Positions 1 to 12,003 of a DNA stretch of 12,003 nt are shown piece by piece. This DNA comes from Monoraphidium neglectum (taxonomy: Eukaryota; Chlorophyta; Chlorophyceae; Sphaeropleales; Selenastraceae). Numbering within the stretch: the first letter of the stretch is position 1; the number at the start of each line of letters is the position of its first letter. The notes under the pieces are model-generated. The model did no database searches and had not been told where the DNA came from. It was given only the letters and a program-made list of their open reading frames with translations. The translations under genes were made by a program, and so were the position numbers. The stretch is taken from positions 1 to 12,003 of the forward strand of contig NW_014013272.1 in NCBI RefSeq assembly GCF_000611645.1, written 5' to 3'.

Positions 1-1
1 G

Positions 2-5472
<5,471 letters not shown>

Positions 5473-5572
5473 GTGGGGGCTGCTGGCACATGTCGCGGCT
5501 TTTGTGGGTTTCTATGGTTCTCTACTCTTCCACTGTATTGTACTGGTTTGCCTGAAATGGGTTGGGTTGACG

Positions 5573-5577
5573 TGTAA
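5573..5577 (+). terminator. TGTAA polyadenylation signal candidate of the FtsH gene
   Basis: TGTAA is the dominant polyadenylation signal of Chlamydomonas and related green algae, usually 10-20 bases before the cleavage site. This is the first one after the TGA at 5470-5472 and would give a 3' UTR of roughly 120 bases. Another copy at 5766-5770 could serve instead, giving about 310 bases. Confidence 0.45.
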
Positions 5578-5655
5578 AGCATGGAACCCCTCAGTGATAC
5601 GGCACGCCCCACATGTACACTACGCTTGATGGTGTTTGGTTGGTTGCAGTGTTTC

Positions 5656-5709
5656 TCTGCCCACATTGTGGCGGTCTGTATTTTCTGCCCACATTGTGGC
5701 GGTCTGTAT
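5656..5709. repeat. 28-bp tandem duplication in the FtsH 3' flank
   Basis: A 28-base unit starting TCTGCCCACATTG and running into GGCGGTCTGTAT occurs at 5656-5683 and again from 5684. The second copy matches for 26 bases before diverging at 5710. It lies between the two TGTAA motifs, so it is probably in the 3' UTR or just beyond it. It is a local slippage or duplication product with no evident function. Confidence 0.9.
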
Positions 5710-6189
5710 CTGAGCGTTTTGGCTTTTCAAAAGGTGTGCTGCATTTTTGCATGTCCAGAATGCCATGTAACATCAACAACCTTGTCCCTGCGTCTTTGCC
5801 CATGCTGCGCCAGGTCAGGTCATCACCAGTCGCCCTCCGCAAGCCAGCCTGTACTGTACCTCATACAACTTGCGCAAACCACCTGGAGTCACCTGGAACT
5901 GGTGGTACCGTGCATCACAGGGCATGGCCATGGCCGATGCGAGTGATCCTTTGCTTGGATTTCTTTCCTGCTACGTACCGGTCATTGTGGGTCAAGATCC
6001 AGATGGCGGGTCTATGTCGCGCGTACGCCGTTGGCATAATCCCGCCGATGAATTCGAAGAGTATCCGAAGAGACAGTGACTCGTCAAAACAACTACTGGT
6101 GTAGCGCTTGATGCCGATGCAAGTGCCGAGCACCAACTTGCGAGGCAACGAATCGGCATTCGACCAGAGGGCATCATACGCTCAGGACA

Positions 6190-6195
6190 TATATA
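6190..6195 (+). promoter_or_regulatory. TATA-like element upstream of the ABC-F gene (distal)
   Basis: TATATA inside an AT-rich spot, about 295 bases before the preferred ATG at 6486. Transcription from here would start near 6220, giving a long leader that includes the in-frame ATGs at 6333 and 6378. Placement rests on motif and position only. Confidence 0.3.
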
Positions 6196-6325
6196 CAGGC
6201 ATATTAGTCAATTCAGAGTCGCTTGAGCTTGCTGTTCACGGCCGCCAAAGCAGGCAGCCCATTGCGCTGTGGAGGGTGCCCCACCCGTCCCGTTCAATTG
6301 GAAGCTGAAAGGTGCGGCATGTCAA

Positions 6326-6331
6326 TATATA
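6326..6331 (+). promoter_or_regulatory. TATA-like element upstream of the ABC-F gene (proximal)
   Basis: TATATA directly before an ATG at 6333. If used, transcription would start around 6355-6365, which excludes the 6333 ATG and leaves 6378 or 6486 as the first ATG. That fits the transit-peptide reasoning for a start at 6378 or 6486 better than the distal element does. Confidence 0.35.
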
Positions 6332-6485
6332 CATGCTGCGAGCATATTGGGACGCAGCGCACTCGAGCAGGACTGCAATGCCAAATGCGCTCTGGGCTGT
6401 GGCAGCGGCACGCCGCCTGCCGCACCTGGCGCATCGGGACCCACCGCGCAACCCCGCATTTGCAGGCAACCGTATTCACAGCGTG

Positions 6486-6593
6486 ATGCAGCAAGGACGC
6501 GTGTTGAGCGCCCGGCCGGGCGCCATGCGCGCACATGCAGCCCGTAGCGCGCGGCGGGCGAGCGCGGTGCCGGTGCGGGCGGTGGTGCAGGCT
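6486..6593 (+). other. Putative chloroplast transit peptide of the ABC-F protein
   Basis: Residues 1-36 from the ATG at 6486 are rich in Ala, Arg, Ser and Val with no acidic residues, which is typical of algal organelle presequences. V34-Q35-A36 followed by A37 fits the VxA/A cleavage preference described for Chlamydomonas plastid precursors; VRA at 30-32 is a second possibility. A mitochondrial presequence cannot be excluded by eye. If translation starts at 6378 instead, the presequence would be 36 residues longer, again basic and Ala-rich. Confidence 0.55.
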
Positions 6594-9500
6594 GCCAGCG
6601 CGCCCGTGGCGGCGCCTGCGGCAGACGTAATGGGCGCGAACGTCCCGCGCGGCGAGACGGCTGGCGCTGTGATGGTGATCGAGGGCGTGACCGTACAGGT
6701 ACGCCGCTGAGCAGGCGACCATCCACAACCCACGCCCTTGTGGCGCACACCGCACCGCAGCCAGGCAGCAGCCGCAGCCCGGAAAAGCGCATCCCGCCTG
6801 CAGCTGCGGCTCGCAAAGTGTGGTGTCCCCTCCGCCTGTTCCGCGATCTCAGTGGCAACCAGGCTCCATGCAAGGCCGCATTCAGGGCGCTGCTCGCGCG
6901 GTCGCCAGTGCTCTGCGCAGGCGACGGCTCTGCGCGAGCCACGGCCGCCCGCCGCGCCGTCCAGCATCACGCCCTATCAACGGCTCCACACGCACACGCG
7001 TGCCGCCCCGGCTCCCTCCCCAGGTTGGCGAGCGCGACCTGTTGCAGGACGTTGACTGGCGGCTGATGCCGGGCCACAGGGTGGGCCTGGTCGGCGCCAA
7101 CGGGGCCGGCAAGTCGACGCTGCTCAAGGCCCTCGCCGGGCTCAAGTCGGTGCGCTGCGCGCGCGCGCGTGCTGTGCGTGCTGTTCGCGCGGTGGGTGCT
7201 GTGGTCGCTGTGCATGCTGTGCGTGCGTGCTTTGAGGGCGCTGTGAGCACGACGCCGTGCGGCGGTGCGCGGCGGAGCGCTGCGCGACTCCTGCGTGGCC
7301 CTGCGATGCCGGCTGGCCAGCTCCGACAGTATTCGCAGGCCGTGCGCCGCTCATGTAAGCAGCACCTGCCGCGCATGTGCGATGCGACCGGCCCAACGTC
7401 CCCATGCATTTGAACACTTGTTACTGTTGGTCCAATCCTGCCACCGCCGCGTGACCACATTCAACGGCCCTGCAGGTGAATGGCAAGCTGGTGGTGGCCC
7501 CCAAGGTGGAGCTGGGATACCTCGAGCAGACAGCGGTCAGCGGCAGCACGCGCTCCGTCTGGGACGAGGCGCGCAGCCAGATGAGAGGTGCGCAACGCGT
7601 GCAGTCGCAGCCGCATGCATGAGCGCACTGCCGCGCGAGCCGCGCTCTTGCACTCAACGGCGGGCGGTACCGCCGGGGGCTGCGTGCCGGTTTTTTCCTT
7701 GGCAGCAGTGCGAGGTAGTGAAGTCGGTGCACGCACTGCTGTCATGTGACGGCACATGCTGTCACCTGTCGGCAAGTTTCTCTCGCACGCTCCCCTCGGA
7801 ACCCTTAACCCTCTCTCTCTCTCTCACACGCGGATCCGCGGCGCCCCGCGCTGCAGCCATTGTGCGCGCCGAGGCGGCCATGACCGAGGCGAGCGAGGCG
7901 ATGCTGGCTGGTGACCCCAAGGCCAGCGACCGCCTGGCCGACGCGCAGGATGCCTTCGAGGCCGCGGGCGGCTACGACGCCGACCGCCGCATCGGCGGCG
8001 TGCTGTCGGGCCTGGGCTTCGCGCCCGAGCAGTGGCACAAAAGCTGCGCGGAGTTCAGCGGCGGCTGGCAGATGAGGATGTGAGCGGACGGCAGCGCGCG
8101 GGCGCGGGCACGGCCTTTGGGCTGGGGCGTGTATGAGGCGGGGACTGGTGGGTTTACTTTGGTGCGGCGGTTGACGGCAGAGCCTGCACTCTGCGTTATG
8201 CCTCGCCACTGCGTGAACACGCGGTGGTGTTCGAGGCTTTGCACTCACGCCGCCTCCGGGCCCGCGCCACTCGGACGGTCGCAGTGCTCTGGCGCGCCTG
8301 CTGCTGAGCGATGCGGGGCAGGCGGCGTCCAAGGGTGCGTCTGGCGGGCTTCTGCTGCTGGACGAGCCTACCAACCACCTGGACAGGTGGGTGGCGTGCG
8401 AGGGGGCGGGCACTCAGACGCCTATCGCGTCGAAACGTGCGCCGCAGCCCTGGGTGCACTGCCAGCTGTATGGCCACAGGCAACAGGCACAGTAGGCATC
8501 GCGGAACTGCATTACCAACGCTTTGCAGATGACGGCGATGGTAGCTTTAGACAGCGTATTGCACCCTGTCGGCTCGACACACCTTCATTGACCTGCCCTA
8601 TCGAACCAATGTGGTCGCCATCTTGATCTCAGTGCGGCAGTCAAGTGGCTCTCCGGCTTCCTGGCCACCAGCGGCGGCACCCTGGTGCTGGTTTCACACG
8701 ACGAGGCGCTGCTGGAGGGCGCATGCGATCGGATCTGCGAGGTGCGTTCAACGCCCACTCACATATAATCTATAAACCAGCAACCCGTGAAGCTTGTCAG
8801 GAGCGACGGGCCAAACCTCCATTGCAAAAACCTGAGCCCCAGGGCTTTATTTTCCATTCCCTTTATTCTCCCCATGCTGGCTAAAAGCAAGCGCGCAGCC
8901 CTGTGGACTTTTCGAGGGGCACACAGGACCAGGGACCAAGTTTGGAGTTACACAAGCACACATGCATCAGCATGTGTACATGCATGTGTGCCTGCACGTC
9001 GCCTCCAGGAGCGTAGGACTCGACCCCATCACCCCACGCCGGCCCCCGCCCCGAACCCCAGGTCCGAGGCAAGAAGCTCCACCACTTTGCCGCCGGCTAC
9101 AAGAAGTTCCTCGAGATGCGTGAGGAGCGCGAGACCATCGCCGCCGCCACCGCCGCCGCCACCCAGGCAGAGATAGAGCGCCTCGAGGCCTTCGTGGCCC
9201 GCTTCGGCGCCAAGGCGTCGAAGGCCAGCCAGGCGCAGTCGCGGCAGAAGCAGCTCGACAAGCTGAGGGAGAGCGCGCCGGAGATACCCGCGGCGTCGAG
9301 CGGCGCGGGGCCGGGGGACGCCCGGAAGGTGCGCGGGCGCGGGCGAGCCGCCGCTTCTGTCTGCAGTCGACCTCCGTGGTTGCTCTCTGCATCGCACCTG
9401 GGCGCAAGCCGGGAATATGCATTCTCAAAACCTCCTTGTGGCGCCCGTACCCTCGGCGCACCCCACCAACCATCGCCTCCCTTCACCTCGCTTCATTGCC

Positions 9501-12003
9501 TGCCCACCCGCCCCCTCGGACCCCTGCCTTCTGCAGGTGGCCCTGAAGCTGCCGCCCCCGCCCCCCTGCTTCACCGATGTCCTGGAGCTGCAGGATGTCG
9601 CCACAGGCTGGGGCTCACCGGACGCCGGCCGGCCGCCGGTCGTGTCCGGTGCGTTGCACACACACACACATGCACGCACACACGCACGCACGAAAATGCA
9701 TGTGCATGTGCATGCGCATTGTCGACAAGCCAACCTACCTTGCAACTATCGCGGCTGCTGGCCCCCCTCTCATTGCCTGGGACACCGCGATGGTTGCATG
9801 TCCAGGCACTTGCGGCTGCACGTCCAGAACCACACGCATGGTGTGCACATATCAGCTCCCTTCCCGCCTCAAAGCTTGTGTCAACGAAGCACGCGTCCGC
9901 CCCAACCTTTTGTGCAGGCGTCAACGCCGTCATCCAGAAGGGCCAGCGCGTGCTGGTGCTGGGGCCGAATGGGGCCGGCAAGAGCACGCTGCTCAAGACC
10001 ATCGGCGGCACCGTCCAGGTTTGCACCCATGCCTCCTTATTGATTTGGTGTTCCTTGGTCTTTTGTGCTGGGTTCTGGATTATATCCCATTCTTGTTCAC
10101 GCTTGCAATCGGACTCAAGGGATTCCAGCTGGTGGTGGCCTCGGCAGGCGCCTGCTTCCCCAGGTCGCTCGAGAACACGTGCGCGCAACATGCGGGGCGC
10201 CATACCCCATCCTCCTCGCGCCGCCGCACCCCCTCATCCCGCCCCTCACTCTGCGGACCGCCCCCCACGTGCCCCATCTCTCACCGCAGCCCTGGGCGGG
10301 CAGGGTGAAGCTGGGGGAGGGCGCCAAGCTGGGCATCTTCTCACAAGACCTTGCGCAGGTGAGGGGCGGCTTTGGGCGTGTTCGATATGTCCATTTATGT
10401 TTGAACACTCGACTTCTTGAAGATCCAGAAGGGCGGCTTGATACCTTTTGAAGGCCTGTGCGGTTTGAAGACCAGCCACCCACCGCGGGTGCGGCAGCCC
10501 CTCTGTCTGCGGGGCGCGCTCGCTGCCGCCCAAGCCAGGGCGCCCGCACTCAGGCATCGCACCCCACCAGCCTCCGACTGGATTGGTCTTGATTTCTCGA
10601 CCCCCACCCTTCCGCCCCTGACACCGCTGCGGCCTTGGACTCGATCAACCCCTTGGACCTCAATCCCCAACCCCGCACCCCTCTGAACCCCAGGAGCTGC
10701 CCCTGGACCGCCCCGCGCTGGACTATGTGTGCGAGAAGGCGCGCGAGGAGGACTCCAGCATCACCCTGGAGAAGTGCCGCCAGGCGCTGGGGGCGCTGGG
10801 GCTGGTGGGGTCGATGGCGCTGCAGACCATAGGTGGGGGTCCCCTGCCGGCTGCCTAGAAGTCAAAGCTTTGCAGAATGGCACAGCAAGCGGGGGAAGCG
10901 AGTTGGGGAAGTATCAGGCGAAGCGGGGGCCCGCAGCTGCCCCCCCCCTTGTGCTTTGCAGGGTAGCGTGACGCGCAGTCGGGCAAAGCCGCCCTGGCGC
11001 TCCCCCCCACCCACGCCTCCGCGTTGAGGCCGGTGTCTCGGAGCATCAGGGGGCGTATCGGGCAGCCCGCCCATGGCTGAGGCGGCTGTGTCGCCTTGGA
11101 GCTCTTGTTTTGTACACCCCCTCCGCAAGGCGTTCCGCATTTGCACCAGCCGCGTGCGCAGGGATGAACCCCCTCCCCTCCGCCCCTTGCCCGCGACCTG
11201 GCTGCAGGCTCCCTGTCCGGCGGCGAGAAGGCGCGCGTCGCGCTGGCGGTCTTTGCCCTGGTGCCCGCCAACGTGCTGCTGCTGGACGAGTGAGCGGCCG
11301 CGAGCTGTTGTGTGTGCTTGCCGCGCGCGCGCGCGCGCGCGTGTGTGTGTTCACGTGCGCATGTCTGCATGTCTGCTTGCCGTCTCTGCTGTGGCTGCCC
11401 TGAAAGTATACAGCAATTGTGGCGCGGCAGCAGGCGCTCCAGTATTTCTGCACTGAACGTGTGGCATGACGTTTTTCCTGCTTTGACCACCCTGCAGGGC
11501 GAGCAACCATTTGGATGCACAGACCATCGAGACCCTCACAGGTGCGCAGCGCGCACACAGCTGACGGCTCCGACCGCCCCCGCCACAGCCCTTTCCCTTT
11601 TTGTACAGCCCTGCCCCGCACGCCCCCGGGGTGCGGCCCACGCCAGGGATGGGCCGACGCGGTTCGCCCACCCACCCCTCAGCTGAGCGCCCACCCTGTC
11701 CCCGCGTGTTCCCGCGGCTTCTCTAGGACACGCTCACCGATAAACCACGCGCCCGCCACGCCGTCGCGCCCCCTCTGGAACCCAACGCAGGGGCCCTGCG
11801 TGAGTTCAAGGGCGCCATCATAGCCATCACCCACAACAGGTCCTTCGCGGAGAGCCTGCAGGCCACCCACATCCTGCGCGTCCAGAACGGCGGCGCCAAG
11901 CTGTCATACAACGACGGCCTCAGCGACGCCGACTTTGAGCACCCGTCGCCGGCCGCCGCGCCCGCCGCGGCCGCCAGCAACGGCAGGAGCGCGACAGCGG
12001 CGG
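6486..12003 (+). CDS. ABC-F family twin-ATPase protein, probably plastid-targeted, 3'-partial, 14 exons in window
   Basis: ABC-F proteins have two ATPase domains, no membrane domain, and typically act on ribosomes as translation factors. Exons: 6486-6698, 7024-7149, 7476-7587, 7857-8079, 8285-8386, 8633-8741, 9062-9328, 9537-9648, 9918-10018, 10290-10358, 10694-10832, 11208-11289, 11498-11541, 11791-12003 (continues right). All GT-AG, in frame, 637 codons. Domain 1: Walker A GANGAGKST (95-103), Q-loop YLEQ (Q131), signature FSGGWQMR (217-224), Walker B LLLLDEPTNHLD (D251/E252), H-loop H281. Linker 296-400 contains a charged helix ending in the ARFGAKASKASQAQSR block typical of ABC-F. Domain 2: Walker A GPNGAGKST (437-445), Q474, signature LSGGEKAR (527-534), Walker B LLLDEASNHLD (D551/E552), H581. 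The layout is closest to YheS-type bacterial ABC-F from memory of the family. Oddities: about ten extra small/Gly residues between signature and Walker B in domain 1, and DEAS instead of DEPT in domain 2. The start is uncertain; 6378 and 6333 are in-frame upstream ATGs. Confidence 0.93.
6699..7023 (+). other. ABC-F gene intron (325 bp)
   Basis: Donor CAG|GTACGC, the best consensus and only GTA donor in the window; acceptor CCCCAG|GTT. It separates the presequence plus first strand (VIEGVTVQ) from the first Walker A exon. No repeat or other feature seen. Confidence 0.85.
7150..7475 (+). other. ABC-F gene intron (326 bp) with GC and GTGCTGT repeats
   Basis: Donor TCG|GTGCGC, acceptor CTGCAG|GTG. 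The first 80 bases hold an alternating GC stretch (7157-7169) followed by degenerate GTGCTGT/GTGCGTGCT repeats to about 7233. Phase 0 on both sides (LAGLKS to VNGKLVV). Confidence 0.85.
7811..7824. repeat. (CT)7 tract upstream of an acceptor
   Basis: Seven CT units about 32 bases before the acceptor at 7856. The tract may serve as the polypyrimidine tract for the exon that encodes the first ABC signature. Confidence 0.85.
8742..9061 (+). other. ABC-F gene intron (320 bp), AT-richer than its neighbours
   Basis: Donor GAG|GTGCGT, acceptor CCCCAG|GTC. Roughly 8755-8965 is visibly AT-richer than other introns. A TG/CA alternating stretch with several CATG steps spans about 8959-8998. No coding signal. 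Confidence 0.85.
9657..9670. repeat. (CA)7 microsatellite near a donor
   Basis: Starts eight bases after the donor at 9649 in an ABC-F intron and continues imperfectly as CA/CG and TGCATG steps to about 9719. Confidence 0.92.
10359..10693 (+). other. ABC-F gene intron (335 bp)
   Basis: Donor CAG|GTGAGG after IFSQDLAQ, acceptor CCCCAG|GAG before LPLDRPALDYV. The 3' third is C-rich. No other feature seen. Confidence 0.85.
10833..11207 (+). other. ABC-F gene intron (375 bp)
   Basis: Donor ATAG|GTGGGG, acceptor CTGCAG|GCT; the split Gly codon precedes the second signature LSGGEKAR. It contains C-runs near 10940-10947 and 11001-11012. Nothing else seen. Confidence 0.85.
11322..11350. repeat. (CG)10(TG) alternating purine-pyrimidine tract
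   Basis: Ten CG units run directly into GT repeats, 29 bases of strict alternation, starting 32 bases after the donor at 11290 in the ABC-F gene. The composition is classic for Z-DNA-prone sequence. Confidence 0.93.

Larger units (their letters stand above)
5473..6485. other. Intergenic region: 3' UTR of the FtsH gene and 5' region of the ABC-F gene
   Basis: About 1 kb without a supported coding gene. It is visibly richer in A and T than the exons and introns on either side. It contains a TGTAA motif about 100 bases after the FtsH stop, a second TGTAA at 5766-5770, a 28-bp tandem duplication, and two TATA-like elements. Open frames here (the longest about 160 codons) lack recognisable motifs and show no codon bias like the exons. 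The boundary between the two transcripts cannot be placed from sequence. Confidence 0.7.

Noticed and set aside
5581..6104. Sense-strand open frames of about 120-160 codons between the genes, one Cys-rich with CPHCGG twice
   Set aside because: The doubled CPHCGG comes from the 28-bp tandem duplication, not from a zinc-finger array. Codon use is unlike the neighbouring exons and the region fits a 3' UTR/promoter.
6322..6942. Antisense open frame (206 codons) over the ABC-F 5' region
   Set aside because: It is opposite the presequence exon and intron. There are no recognisable motifs, and the Arg/Ala composition is a mirror of the sense strand.
9116..10420. A single 434-codon exon
   Set aside because: Family alignment shows that only 9116-9328 and 9918-10018 are ABC-F sequence in this frame. 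The real middle exon (9537-9648) is read in another frame with good splice sites at both ends.

Overview
This is nuclear DNA from a GC-rich, intron-dense eukaryote, most likely a green alga (Chlorophyta). The evidence is strongly biased GC-rich third codon positions, 25 inferred GT-AG introns of about 205-395 bp, donors that are nearly all GTG rather than GTA, TGTAA-type polyadenylation motifs, and products that look like a plant-type mitochondrial FtsH and an organelle-targeted ABC-F protein. Nothing in it looks prokaryotic, viral or transposon-derived. The species cannot be named from this window.

Two protein-coding genes lie head-to-tail on the + strand. Gene 1 (about 1-5472, 5' end outside the window) covers the AAA+ and zinc-protease part of an m-AAA/FtsH protease of the mitochondrial inner membrane. 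I reconstructed 13 exons whose junctions all keep frame, giving 549 residues up to a TGA at 5470-5472. It has every key motif: Walker A, pore loop, Walker B, arginine fingers, HEAGH and the third zinc ligand Asp. It ends in an unusual glycine-rich tail. Gene 2 (6486 to beyond 12003) is a twin-ATPase ABC-F protein with a likely plastid transit peptide. It has 14 exons in the window, 637 codons in frame, two complete ATP sites joined by the ABC-F linker, and an open 3' end.

The roughly 1 kb between the genes (5473-6485) is AT-richer. It holds the gene 1 3' UTR with a TGTAA motif, a 28-bp tandem duplication, and two TATA-like elements upstream of gene 2. Introns carry GT/CA/CG dinucleotide tracts, often close to donors; one (GT)12 tract itself forms the 5' splice site of a gene 1 intron.

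Both genes serve organelle proteostasis or translation (quality control and assembly in mitochondria; ribosome-associated ABC-F ATPase, probably in the plastid). I see no sign that they work as a unit, and I found no convincing undescribed system. The items worth a second look are the glycine tail, the DEAS variant of the second Walker B, the splice-site peculiarities, a long frame that stays open through two introns, and the uncertain N-terminus of gene 2.
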